From NCBI GenBank assembly GCA_024690865.1, contig JAILON010000078.1, positions 1-38,227 on the forward strand: a stretch of DNA of 38,227 bases, given 5' to 3'. This DNA is from Treponema sp. Its GTDB lineage: Bacteria > Spirochaetota > Spirochaetia > Treponematales > Treponemataceae. Positions within the stretch are counted from its first letter, which is position 1. Each line of letters starts with the position of its first letter. This document shows positions 22,525 to 30,780 of this stretch, piece after piece. The notes beneath the pieces were generated by a model. That model saw only the letters and a program-made list of their open reading frames with translations, made no database searches and was not told where the DNA came from. The position numbers and the translations under genes were made by a program.

Positions 22525-24073
22525 GGTTCAGGCGGACGAACAGGCCCGCCGAGTATGAGAATGCGTCCACGTGCGGATAGTTCTTGTACCAGGAGTTCTT
22601 TGCATACAGCTCGTTCTTGAACCCGATGGAGATGAAGTTGCTCAGCGGCAACTCGAAGGATAGCTGTGCATGGTTGATAAGCTCTATGCCTTTCGGCTCG
22701 TATGCAACGTCCGGGTCGGGCAGGTCGTAGCACAGGTAGCTGTGGAGCATGAAGTCCAAGAGGTCCCCGTTGTCCCAGCGGCTGCTGAATTTGCCAACGA
22801 ACTCCAGGCCCGACGTGTAGGAATACGAGCGCAGGTCCTCGCCCTGGTACAGGTTGCGGCGGATGAAGAACATGTCGGTCGTGCCCAGCAGGTTCAGTCC
22901 CAGGTGGGTCTGGTATTCCAGGGTCGTGGACGGCAACCGCCTGCGCTGCTTGAATACGAATCCGGGGGCGAGCGACGTGAACTCGTAGAAGTTCTTCCAT
23001 ACGAAGTCGTAGTTCATGGACATTCCGATGGTGGTGTCCGTTTCCTTTTCCTGGGGAATCGTCCGGGAGAAGAGGATTCCGTTGCTGAACAGGTGTATGT
23101 CGTAGCCTTTTTGCCGCTCGTCTGCCTTGAAGCCTTTGCCTGACGAAACTCCCATGCCGCCGCCGAAGGTCATTTCGAACTGGCTGTAGGGGGTGTTGCT
23201 TTCATGTCCGTATGGGTCGTTGTATTCCACGTAGGCATCCACTCCAGCCAGGGCAGGGTACATTTCTTCGAGGGAACTGCTGGAGATGGGCCGGCTTCTG
23301 ATGCCATTGCCGTATCCGTCGCCGTAGTAGGAGACTCCAAGTCCCGCAGTGAAGTAGGGGCTGAACGACAGCCGATACACCGCGCCATGCTGGCCCTGCG
23401 GCTTGTGGCCCGTGGTGAAGTCCGTGTACAGGCGCATGGGGTTGAAGAGGTAGCCGAGCGGTGCCCACACGTCCCCTGCCGAGATGGAAAGCCGATAGAG
23501 CATTTCGCCCATTGAGAAAGCTCCGATTGTGGTGTACACCATGTCGTTGATGGACGGGGCGTTTTTTTCAAAGAAGTTTTCCCAGATCGTGGAGCTTACC
23601 GTGGACATTGCCAGCGCCCCTAGGAAGTTGAAGTTTGCGTTCCTCGCCCCCATGTAGGCGAGGTTTCCCTGGTAGGGGTGCAGGACGAAGTTGGTCCAGT
23701 ACCAGTCGTGGTCGAACTTCATCTTCCTGTAGTGGTTCACGTCTTCCCATTTGACCAATGCCCAGTCGCTCCGCAGTATGAAACGGTTGTAGGAGCCTAT
23801 GACGAGCGGGTGTGCAAAGGGGGATGTCAGTCCTGTGACCCAGTTTATCCGCTGCTCCTTGGGCTTCTTTTCTTTTTTGCCAGTGCCGTTCTTGCCTTCG
23901 TAGTCTATCTCGTATTGTGTAGCCGCATCCTTGTTGCTTCCCTCTTCGTTGCTTCCGTCTTGGAGGATGGCTTCTTCTGTGTCCTGCACGGCTTCTGCCT
24001 TCCGCTTTTTTGCAGAGGCAGGGGTCAAGATGAGGAGCGTCGCTATGAGCAGGAGGAGGGGGCGTTTAACCAT
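22514..24073 (-). CDS. DUF3943 outer-membrane protein
   Basis: A 519-residue exported protein with signal peptide MVKRPLLLLIATLLILTPASA. After a charged linker (about 22-75) comes a segment typical of DUF3943: HPYQGNLAYMGARNANFNFL, then STIWENFFEKNAPSINDMVY and SMGEMLYRLS. The remainder shows alternating aromatic strands and ends in an amphipathic strand (GLFVRLNLKK), as in outer-membrane beta-barrels. The role is unknown; DUF3943 proteins are usually envelope-associated. The promoter lies 11 bp before the ATG, and GAAGGAATC may act as a ribosome-binding site if the RNA starts early enough. Confidence 0.85.
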   Translation of the reverse strand: MVKRPLLLLIATLLILTPASAKKRKAEAVQDTEEAILQDGSNEEGSNKDAATQYEIDYEGKNGTGKKEKKPKEQRINWVTGLTSPFAHPLVIGSYNRFILRSDWALVKWEDVNHYRKMKFDHDWYWTNFVLHPYQGNLAYMGARNANFNFLGALAMSTVSSTIWENFFEKNAPSINDMVYTTIGAFSMGEMLYRLSISAGDVWAPLGYLFNPMRLYTDFTTGHKPQGQHGAVYRLSFSPYFTAGLGVSYYGDGYGNGIRSRPISSSSLEEMYPALAGVDAYVEYNDPYGHESNTPYSQFEMTFGGGMGVSSGKGFKADERQKGYDIHLFSNGILFSRTIPQEKETDTTIGMSMNYDFVWKNFYEFTSLAPGFVFKQRRRLPSTTLEYQTHLGLNLLGTTDMFFIRRNLYQGEDLRSYSYTSGLEFVGKFSSRWDNGDLLDFMLHSYLCYDLPDPDVAYEPKGIELINHAQLSFELPLSNFISIGFKNELYAKNSWYKNYPHVDAFSYSAGLFVRLNLKK

Positions 24074-24084
24074 GATTCCTTCAG

Positions 24085-24113
24085 ATTATAGCCCTTTACC
24101 GCTGATTGCACAA
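24085..24113 (-). promoter_or_regulatory. Promoter of the DUF3943 gene, inside the S66 peptidase 3' end
   Basis: Minus strand: TTGTGC (24108-24113), 17-bp spacer, perfect TATAAT (24085-24090). The S66 stop codon (24096-24098) lies within the spacer. The -10 ends 11 bp before the ATG. Confidence 0.7.
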
Positions 24114-25187
24114 GGGGCGGGAAGCCCCCGCCTCATGAAGGAGTTCAAAATACAGTTCGTTTCCCTGTGCGTGAACAGCTGTTTCCGCCCCGATGACGAG
24201 TGGGACGGTGGGGCTTATGTGGCCCACGTCCGCGTCCATAATGACCGGGACCTTGTGGTACGCTAGTATGTCCGTGACGGCATTGTACTGGTCCACGCCC
24301 ATCATGCTCTTCTGCCAAGAGGCGAGGGGGCGGCCTATGACAAAAAGGCTCGCATTGCCAAACCAGCCCGCGTTGTCCAGGTGCCATATCTGCCGCCTTA
24401 TTTCCATGGGGTTGCCGTCGCAGGATTCCAGCACCCATGCTACGGCACCGTGTTCCCTGTTGAAGGTCTTCATGTTGTCCAGCTTTGTCCCGCAGAGGTT
24501 TGCGAGTACGTCCAGGCAGCCCCCAAGCAGGATGCCCGAGGCGGAGACTGCTTCTTCGTCGTTGGCGGGCATGAGCTGGCCGCCTTTGGGAATGAAGGTC
24601 TTCAGCTGTTTCTTCGTGTCCAGCACATAGGGGGAGAAGGGGTCTTTCACCGTAGCCTCGTAGTCTGCCTCCGGACTTTGGAAATGGGAATAGCCCCTAA
24701 CGATAGTAGTTTTTCCTTCCAGCAGGGCGAGCGCGTCGGTTTCCGCCTGCTCCCAAGGCTTTCCAAAGCCCGTGAAGGTTGGCCCGTAGATGCCCGCCAC
24801 GCCCGCTATCGTTGCCATCGGGAAGATGAAGTTTGTGTTGTCCGAATAGCCCATGAACCACTTGGGACGGACTTCCCCCAGTTTGAGGAAGTCGATGTGG
24901 CCGACGGTCTCGCACATCAACTCGCCGCCCCCGCAGGAGATGATTGCCTGTATACCGTCGTCTAGATAGAATTCTTCCAGTTCCTGCGCCGCCCGTTCCG
25001 GGTTGGTGCTTATGCCAAGCCCGTCGCTCATGTGGCAGGTCGCCCCTGCCTTTATCTGGTAGCCCGCCTCCGCGAACTTCCTGTCTGCGAGGTCAAAGCG
25101 GCTGATATACGGTTCGCTGCTTGCTCCGAATGAGGGGGCCGTGACTCCGATAGTCTGGCCGGGGGTTATGTGCTGTGGAAATCTCAT
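24096..25187 (-). CDS. S66-family peptidase (LD-carboxypeptidase / MccF-like)
   Basis: A 363-residue serine peptidase of family S66, which contains murein LD-carboxypeptidases and microcin C self-immunity proteins. Motifs: PGQTIGVTAPSFG at the N-terminus, AIISCGGGELM, nucleophile Ser in FMGYSDNTNF, LGGCLDVL, WVLESCD with the acidic residue, and DVGHISPTVPLVIG with the catalytic His. The pattern of inserts resembles MccF-like proteins slightly more than LdcA, but sequence alone does not settle the substrate. The ATG at 25187 is six bases from a TATACT, so the mRNA should be leaderless. Confidence 0.88.
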   Translation of the reverse strand: MRFPQHITPGQTIGVTAPSFGASSEPYISRFDLADRKFAEAGYQIKAGATCHMSDGLGISTNPERAAQELEEFYLDDGIQAIISCGGGELMCETVGHIDFLKLGEVRPKWFMGYSDNTNFIFPMATIAGVAGIYGPTFTGFGKPWEQAETDALALLEGKTTIVRGYSHFQSPEADYEATVKDPFSPYVLDTKKQLKTFIPKGGQLMPANDEEAVSASGILLGGCLDVLANLCGTKLDNMKTFNREHGAVAWVLESCDGNPMEIRRQIWHLDNAGWFGNASLFVIGRPLASWQKSMMGVDQYNAVTDILAYHKVPVIMDADVGHISPTVPLVIGAETAVHAQGNELYFELLHEAGASRPLCNQR

Positions 25188-25193
25188 GCTCCC

Positions 25194-25222
25194 AGTATAC
25201 AGGGGAGTGGAGCGGGAATCAA
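25194..25222 (-). promoter_or_regulatory. Promoter giving a leaderless S66 peptidase mRNA
   Basis: Minus strand: TTGATT (25217-25222), 17-bp spacer, TATACT (25194-25199), then GGGAGC and the ATG. The GGGAG touches the start codon and is too close to be a ribosome-binding site. Confidence 0.75.
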
Positions 25223-25313
25223 GCTGGCGGACGGCACATGTAGGCGGTTGGTACCTAAAGGCGATCGGTACGTAGACGGGCGGCAGGTGTAGGCGGACGG
25301 CTGGGCCGTGGTC

Positions 25314-26006
25314 CTATCCGCGGGGCATGGGCGGCAGGGATGAAAAGAGGAGGACTGTTATGTTGTAGCAGAAGTGGGCCGCTGTGCCGCAGAGGAGGCC
25401 TCCGCTTTTCCTGTAGCAGATGCGGAGGATGGTCCCGCACAGCAGGGCATTCACTATTGCTAATGGCCCTAGGTAGCGGTGGGAGAGGGCGAAGATGAGG
25501 ATGCACGGGATTTCTGTGGTTCGGAGAATGGCTTTTCTGTGTCTATCGCTTATTTTTTTGCCTAATCGTAATAGGATGAGGAGGGAAATCTCCGGCAGGA
25601 AGGCCCGGTATAGGCATTCCTCGTAGAATGCGCCGATGGCAAGTGCTGCCGTGGCCAGAAGCCACTGGCCGGCTCCGAGGGGGGGAGCCAGGGCTTGGAT
25701 AGATGGAGCCTGGCCTGAAATGCCGGCTATGATGGTCAGTACAAGTTCAATCGCGGCATAGACCAGCATGAGCAGCCCGAAGCTGACCGTCGCCAGGGAA
25801 AGGCCCTGGAGTGGCTGGCAGGGACGGGGATGCAGTTCCCTGTCCAGTTGGAGCTTGAGGAGTATGGCGATGAGCAGCGACTGTATGCGCGACCAGCTGA
25901 GTTGGGGAAGCGGAACCGCAGCGTCGGATGGGGATGCCAATAGAGGAGGCAGGACTAGAATCAGAAAAATTAGCAGAAATTCTGCAGAAAGATATTTCAA
26001 TTTCAT
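25314..26006 (-). CDS. CPBP-family intramembrane metalloprotease
   Basis: A 230-residue membrane protein with several hydrophobic helices. The glutamate pair and arginine of the CPBP (CAAX protease / bacteriocin-processing) family appear in FYEECLYRAF, followed by the histidine motifs FALSHRYLG and AAHFCYN. These proteases cleave membrane-embedded substrates; the target is unknown. ATG 26006 is preferred to the TTG at 26009. No clear ribosome-binding site or promoter is seen. The short gap to the S66 gene (25188-25313) contains only that gene's promoter and GC-rich sequence. Confidence 0.82.
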   Translation of the reverse strand: MKLKYLSAEFLLIFLILVLPPLLASPSDAAVPLPQLSWSRIQSLLIAILLKLQLDRELHPRPCQPLQGLSLATVSFGLLMLVYAAIELVLTIIAGISGQAPSIQALAPPLGAGQWLLATAALAIGAFYEECLYRAFLPEISLLILLRLGKKISDRHRKAILRTTEIPCILIFALSHRYLGPLAIVNALLCGTILRICYRKSGGLLCGTAAHFCYNITVLLFSSLPPMPRG

Positions 26007-26041
26007 CAAAAAGCTGTTACAATGGAAATAAGATGGAAATC

Positions 26042-26071
26042 ATCGTCATAGACGGTACTGCTTATGACGAT
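26042..26071. promoter_or_regulatory. Perfect inverted repeat between the CPBP and PilZ genes
   Basis: ATCGTCATA (26042-26050) and TATGACGAT (26063-26071) form a perfect 9-bp inverted repeat with a 12-bp centre. It lies in the divergent intergenic region and may be an operator. The ATG at 26064 is part of the right arm, which argues against that codon as the PilZ start. Confidence 0.5.
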
Positions 26072-26132
26072 AAGTATTCTATATTTCTATATTTATTATA
26101 GAAGAAAGGTAAAAAATAGGGAAGGGGTCATT

Positions 26133-27299
26133 TTGAACGCCAAAACCATTTTGCTCATTGTTTTTCTTGTGGTGCTCGTCATCATCGGGGGACTTAGGCT
26201 TATATCGATATTTAGCGAGAAAATCAGCTTCTATGTGTACGGACGTGAAAACGGTTTCCGTCTGTCGGAAATTGGAATCATCTGGAGGTCGCTCAAGAAA
26301 CTGGAGATACTGGATCCCCTGTCCCTCTATGAGTCTATACCGACATTGAACCGTGTGATAGCGATGGTCCTGTCTGAAAAGCGTAGGGAGGGAGGAACTG
26401 CGCCTGGCGGCCAGGTTTTGATTTCCAAATTGAACAGGCTCAGGACCAGGGTTGCCCTTGAGGGGGATGCGAATTCGCGCATCCAGTCCACGGCTGCTCT
26501 TGAAAGCGGCCAGCGCCTTTCTGTGATCTTCCCCGGCCGCGGGGTCTATGCCTCTGTCGTCCTGAACAACGGCCGCCGCATAGAGATAGAGCTTCCCAAG
26601 AAGATACTGAAGGTGGGAAGCTCCTCGAAAAGTGAAATACTGCCACCCAACCAATGGAAGGGCAAGACTGTGACGGTGTATATGTGGCGCAAGGGTGATG
26701 CCTGCTATGCGTTTGACACGACCGTGGACGATTCTGGTTCGTTCGAGGGTAAGCCCTGCATCATGCTGAACCATACTGGCAAGTTGGATCGGATTCAGAA
26801 GCGCCAGGCCGTCCGTTGCGACTGCAGCATTGATGCCACTCTGTTTGTGATAAAGACTTCTGAAATAGATTACAACAAGGCGGACCTGGAGGAAGATGGA
26901 ACTCCCTGCAAGCTGGCGGACATAAGCGAGTCTGGTGCCCTCATCTGTGTGGAGGGCAAGGCGAAGGGGAACATGAGGATAAAGATACAGTTCTACCTGA
27001 GCAATATTCTCATAATGATGTTCGGAATTGTCCATTCCGTGGAATACAGCAAGGAGAAGAACGAGTCTCGCCTGCATTTTGAGTGCACCTATATTGATGA
27101 CGATATGCGGAACACCCTGTTGAACTATATATACAGCAAGCTTGCCCTCGGGGATTCCGTTGAGGAGCTCAAGGCCGCTGCCAAAAAGAAGGAGGAGACC
27201 CCGGATGCCAACCTCCTTGGCGAGCTTGCTTCTGCAGCGGAGCTTGCCGAAAAGACCGATGCCGTTCAAAAATCCGGCACCATTGGCCCGCAGGTGTAG
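26133..27299 (+). CDS. PilZ-domain (c-di-GMP-binding) membrane protein
   Basis: A 388-residue protein with one N-terminal membrane helix (AKTILLIVFLVVLVIIGGL) and a C-terminal PilZ domain. The c-di-GMP motifs are visible: RIQKRQAVR (R-x-x-x-R) and DISESGALICVEG (D-x-S-x-x-G). Between them lies a YcgR-N-like barrel region (GQRLSVIFPGRGVYASVVLN). It probably links c-di-GMP to motility or envelope functions. The TTG at 26133 is chosen because GAAGGGG lies seven bases upstream; an in-frame ATG at 26064 exists but has no ribosome-binding site. A charged tail (about 345-388) ends the protein. It lies 21 bp before the HEAT-like gene, so cotranscription is likely. Confidence 0.87.
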   Translation: MNAKTILLIVFLVVLVIIGGLRLISIFSEKISFYVYGRENGFRLSEIGIIWRSLKKLEILDPLSLYESIPTLNRVIAMVLSEKRREGGTAPGGQVLISKLNRLRTRVALEGDANSRIQSTAALESGQRLSVIFPGRGVYASVVLNNGRRIEIELPKKILKVGSSSKSEILPPNQWKGKTVTVYMWRKGDACYAFDTTVDDSGSFEGKPCIMLNHTGKLDRIQKRQAVRCDCSIDATLFVIKTSEIDYNKADLEEDGTPCKLADISESGALICVEGKAKGNMRIKIQFYLSNILIMMFGIVHSVEYSKEKNESRLHFECTYIDDDMRNTLLNYIYSKLALGDSVEELKAAAKKKEETPDANLLGELASAAELAEKTDAVQKSGTIGPQV

Positions 27300-27320
27300 C
27301 CCCGCAGGACGGGGAGGTTT

Positions 27321-28502
27321 ATGGCGCGAAAAGCTCTTGTTGCTTTTGCCGTTTTGTTTTGCAGCGTTTGCATTTTCCTCTCTGCCACTCCATATCAAAT
27401 CGCTTTTTTAAAGGGCAACTTGGCCGACAAGCTTCAGGCGGTGGAGGATGCCGCCGTTTCCTCGGACAACCTATTCATAGTGAGGGCGATGGACTTTGCC
27501 GTGGCCTGCCATGACGAGATTGGCGACGATGCCGAGCTGGATCTGCTTATGGAGCGGGCGGCCCGCCTGATAGACTTGAAGGTACTTCCACCGGACAAGA
27601 GGGACACGGCGTCACAATGCTTGGGCCGTGCCTTCACCGACTTTTCTTCCCGGGAGGTCCGGCTTGCCGTACTGGACCGGATTTCCACTTCTTTGACTCC
27701 GGATGCCGTGGAGCTGGTGAATGCCTTTGTCGCGGGTCGTGCCCAGGAGGAGGCCGACAATCCAGAAAAGGATACGATGGATGCCTTGGTGGAAAAAAGC
27801 CTCCATATACTGAAGGAAGGCGGAAATCGCGTGTCGTTCAACATCCTGTTTATCGCCGATTTGATGGGGGTCTGGAGCGGCTACAGGGAGCTGCTGGAGG
27901 ATTCCTTCGCGCCCTTGGCTTCTGGGGCTGAAAATGAAATATTGAAGATTGCGGATAGCGCGGGCGTGGCCCAGAGGATGAAAATTCTGGACATAATTGG
28001 CTCAAATGAAAAAATTTCCAAAAAAATCAAGGGAAATGTTGCAGAAAAGCTACTTTTGGAGGAGATAAATAGTGCGAGGGACAACAGGGGTGTATTTTCC
28101 TCCAAGGAGGATGCCTTGCTGTACGTGCAGTCCGTCTCGCTTGCCGCCGAATGCCACTGGACTCGGTGTGCACAGAGCATAGCGGACTCCTTTTCCATAG
28201 CTTCCAAAAGCTACGGCTGGGGGCTTCTGGATGCGGACAGTTTTTGTACACTGATAGCAGATATGGTTCGTGTCTCATGTCCTGACACGGGCCGTTTCCT
28301 TTCCCAATACCTTGGTTCCCTCAACAAGGACATGGAGTCCGGGGGGGACCCGGAGGAGGCCGTGGTGCTTTCCGTTATCAAGGCGTTGGGAGGTCTGGGG
28401 GACAAAGCTGCGTTTGACTATCTGCTGTATGCGACATACCTGGACTATCCCAGCGATGTTACGGATGCGGCACGGCTTGCCCTTGCAAAATTGAAGTGGT
28501 AA
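27321..28502 (+). CDS. Exported helical-repeat (HEAT-like) protein
   Basis: A 393-residue protein with a signal peptide (ALVAFAVLFCSVCIFLSATP) and an all-helical body of repeated hairpins, for example SREVRLAVLDRISTSLTPDA and AVVLSVIKALGGLGDKAAFD, which look like HEAT/ARM repeats. No catalytic motif is visible. The start follows GGGGAGGTTT. Its 3' end overlaps the comEC start by 7 bp. A scaffold role in the periplasm is plausible, but this is inference from fold type only. Confidence 0.7.
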   Translation: MARKALVAFAVLFCSVCIFLSATPYQIAFLKGNLADKLQAVEDAAVSSDNLFIVRAMDFAVACHDEIGDDAELDLLMERAARLIDLKVLPPDKRDTASQCLGRAFTDFSSREVRLAVLDRISTSLTPDAVELVNAFVAGRAQEEADNPEKDTMDALVEKSLHILKEGGNRVSFNILFIADLMGVWSGYRELLEDSFAPLASGAENEILKIADSAGVAQRMKILDIIGSNEKISKKIKGNVAEKLLLEEINSARDNRGVFSSKEDALLYVQSVSLAAECHWTRCAQSIADSFSIASKSYGWGLLDADSFCTLIADMVRVSCPDTGRFLSQYLGSLNKDMESGGDPEEAVVLSVIKALGGLGDKAAFDYLLYATYLDYPSDVTDAARLALAKLKW

Positions 28503-29731
28503 AGGCAAACAGTTTTCTTCTTGCGGCGGCGGTCTGCGCCGTCTTCCTCTATTGCGGTCTGGTGCCCGTTAGGAATGGGGGGGGGTATGCTTCCGTGGTT
28601 CCCGTTTCGTCGGCCGTTTCTTTGGACTGCAGGCTCTGTTGCAGTCCGTCCAAATCGTACGGTGGGGGAGGGGCGGCCTACCGGTGTACGGCGGAGCTGC
28701 TGAGGGCCTGCGGGCATGTGCCGGGAGGACTGGTCTGTGGAGATGCCGCAGGACGGGTCTGCCTGTCTATTCCTTCCGGCATGGTGGAGTCCCTGTATCC
28801 TGGCCGGCTTTATTCCAAGGGGGGCGGTGGATTCCTTATGGAAGACGGAGCCTCGTTCCGTGTCAGGGGAAGCTGGAACGCACGACGGGAGGTGTTCGAG
28901 GTTTGTGCGGCTGAAGAGCTGGGCTGGGGGGCGGGAGTTTGTTCCCTGCTGCTCTATGCGAGGGCGCGGGCCAGGTTGGGTTTCAGGCGGCTCCTGTATT
29001 CGTGGGGCAGGGCGGGGAGCCTGGTGCTGGCCTTGCTGTCGGGGGCGCGGGAATACCTGGACACGGACCTGTCCGACTCCTTCCGCAAGGCAGGACTGTC
29101 GCATGTGCTGGCACTGAGCGGGATGCATCTTGCGTTGTTTTCCAAACTGCTGGGAAAGAGGCGGAACTTCTTTGTCAGGCTTTTGGGCATGGCCTCCTTC
29201 GTGTTCTTTGCAGGTCTTTCCCCTTCCCTGTTTAGGGCCTTCCTCTGCGCATTCCTGCTTTCCGCCTGCAGCGGTCTGCATGTTCCCGGTGCAGACGGCA
29301 GGGGCGTGCTGGGGGCTGTGTTCCTGCTGCATGTCCTGTTGCGGCGGGAGGACATGTACAGTCCTGCCTTCATGCTCTCGTATGCGGCTATGGCCGGCAT
29401 CCTTTTCCTTTCTGCCCCCCTGTGTCGGTTCCTTGTACGACTGCTGCCACCTGTCATTGCCGATCCGCTTGCTGTGTCTTTGGCGGCATTTCTGGCTACG
29501 GCCCCGATTTCCTTTTGCCTTTTTGCCTGCGTGGCTCCGGCTGGCATCCTGGCGAGTGTGGTCGTTTCGCCCTTGATTGGCCTTTTTATGGCGGCTTCCC
29601 TTGTCCTGCTCCTGCTGGCCTTGGCTTTTCCAGCCCTTGTGCCTGTGGGGGCGAAGGTCTTGAACGTGTTGCTCTTCATTATAGAGCGTGCCGTTGGAGT
29701 GTTTGCGGCGTTCCCGCTGTTTGGCGGATAG
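28496..29731 (+). CDS. comEC: ComEC/Rec2-type competence membrane protein, short form
   Basis: A 411-residue polytopic membrane protein. The competence-domain signature FRKAGLSHVLALSGMHLALF is present near residue 195, followed by several membrane helices with SLFRAFLCAFLLSA and FMLSYAAMAGILF. ComEC forms the inner-membrane channel for DNA uptake. The N-terminal OB-like region is present (residues about 40-145), but the C-terminal metallo-beta-lactamase domain of full-length ComEC is absent. The start is a GTG at 28496 overlapping the previous gene by 7 bp; no ribosome-binding site is obvious, so translation is probably coupled. No ComEA or other uptake gene is in view. Confidence 0.85.
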   Translation: MVKANSFLLAAAVCAVFLYCGLVPVRNGGGYASVVPVSSAVSLDCRLCCSPSKSYGGGGAAYRCTAELLRACGHVPGGLVCGDAAGRVCLSIPSGMVESLYPGRLYSKGGGGFLMEDGASFRVRGSWNARREVFEVCAAEELGWGAGVCSLLLYARARARLGFRRLLYSWGRAGSLVLALLSGAREYLDTDLSDSFRKAGLSHVLALSGMHLALFSKLLGKRRNFFVRLLGMASFVFFAGLSPSLFRAFLCAFLLSACSGLHVPGADGRGVLGAVFLLHVLLRREDMYSPAFMLSYAAMAGILFLSAPLCRFLVRLLPPVIADPLAVSLAAFLATAPISFCLFACVAPAGILASVVVSPLIGLFMAASLVLLLLALAFPALVPVGAKVLNVLLFIIERAVGVFAAFPLFGG

Positions 29732-29834
29732 TGTGCGGGTGCAAAGGTCCAGACCGGCTTTTGCACCTGACTTAGTTGCGGTTGCAGTGGCGCATGCTGG
29801 GGCAATCGCTTCGCATGGAAAAGGGGGGCGTCCC

Positions 29835-29864
29835 TTGCCGTTTGCGTCAAAAAATCGCTATATT
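29835..29864 (+). promoter_or_regulatory. Promoter of the mrp gene
   Basis: TTGCCG (29835-29840), 18-bp spacer, TATATT (29859-29864). The leader of about 45 nt contains CAGGGGGAA ahead of the ATG at 29917. Confidence 0.65.
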
Positions 29865-29916
29865 GGAGCGTAGAACAATTCATTTTTGTAGAGAAGATTC
29901 TTTCAGGGGGAATACG

Positions 29917-30780
29917 ATGGCAGAAGAAGAGTGCAGCCACGAGTGTGGCGGATGTAAAAAGGAAGGCTGCAAGGACAGGGACATGCACGAGCAGCTTCAT
30001 GCAGGCTCTTCGGTCAAGAAGGTCATAGCGGTCGTAAGTGGTAAAGGCGGTGTGGGCAAATCCATGGTGACGAGCCTTTTGGCGGCGAAAGTCCACAGGG
30101 ACGGCTACCGGTCCGCCATACTGGACGCTGACATAACCGGCCCCTCCATACCGACGGCATTCGGCTTGCAGGAGGAGCGGGCGGAAGGCGGCTCCATGGC
30201 GGGGCCCGACGGTAAGCACTCGGAATACATCAAGCCCGTTGTCAGCGGGGGCGGGGTGCAGATAATGTCTATGAACTTCCTGCTTCCCCATGAGACCGAC
30301 CCGGTCATCTGGCGTGGTCCGGTTATTTCCGGGGCTGTCCGCCAGTTCTGGAGCGATGTGGTGTGGGACAACGTGGACTTCATGTTTGTGGACTGTCCTC
30401 CGGGAACGGGCGATGTTCCGCTGACGGTCTTCCAGTCCATCCCGATTGACGGCATTATCGTCGTCGCCTCGCCCCAGCAGCTGGTCCGCGTCATCGTGGA
30501 GAAGGCGGTCAACATGGCGAACATGATGAAGGTGCCGATCCTTGGACTTATTGAGAACATGAGCTATGTCAAATGCCCGGACTGCGGCAAGGAGCTGCGC
30601 ATTTTCGGTGAGAACAACATAGACGGCATTGCCAAGGACTTCGGTCTTGAGGTGCTGGCCCGCCTGCCGATTGAGCAGAAGATGTCCGTCGCGGTGGACA
30701 ATGGCGAGGTGGAGACGCTCGACGAAGGCTATATTGACCGGGCGGCACAGGCTGTCGAGAGCCTAATTAAGAAGGTTTGA
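29917..30780 (+). CDS. mrp: Mrp/ApbC-type ATP-binding Fe-S cluster carrier
   Basis: A 287-residue P-loop ATPase of the Mrp/NBP35 family, which carries and delivers Fe-S clusters. Motifs: Walker A SGKGGVGKS (41-49), DADITGPS, MSMNFLLP, CPPGTGDVPLT and a C-terminal CPDC. The N-terminus is rich in cysteines (ECSHECGGCKKEGC), like the N-terminal cluster-binding motif of the NBP35 branch, and replaces the DUF59 domain found in other Mrp proteins. The ATG at 29917 follows AGGGGGAATACG. It overlaps the dus gene as TGATG, so both are made from one mRNA. Confidence 0.93.
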   Translation: MAEEECSHECGGCKKEGCKDRDMHEQLHAGSSVKKVIAVVSGKGGVGKSMVTSLLAAKVHRDGYRSAILDADITGPSIPTAFGLQEERAEGGSMAGPDGKHSEYIKPVVSGGGVQIMSMNFLLPHETDPVIWRGPVISGAVRQFWSDVVWDNVDFMFVDCPPGTGDVPLTVFQSIPIDGIIVVASPQQLVRVIVEKAVNMANMMKVPILGLIENMSYVKCPDCGKELRIFGENNIDGIAKDFGLEVLARLPIEQKMSVAVDNGEVETLDEGYIDRAAQAVESLIKKV

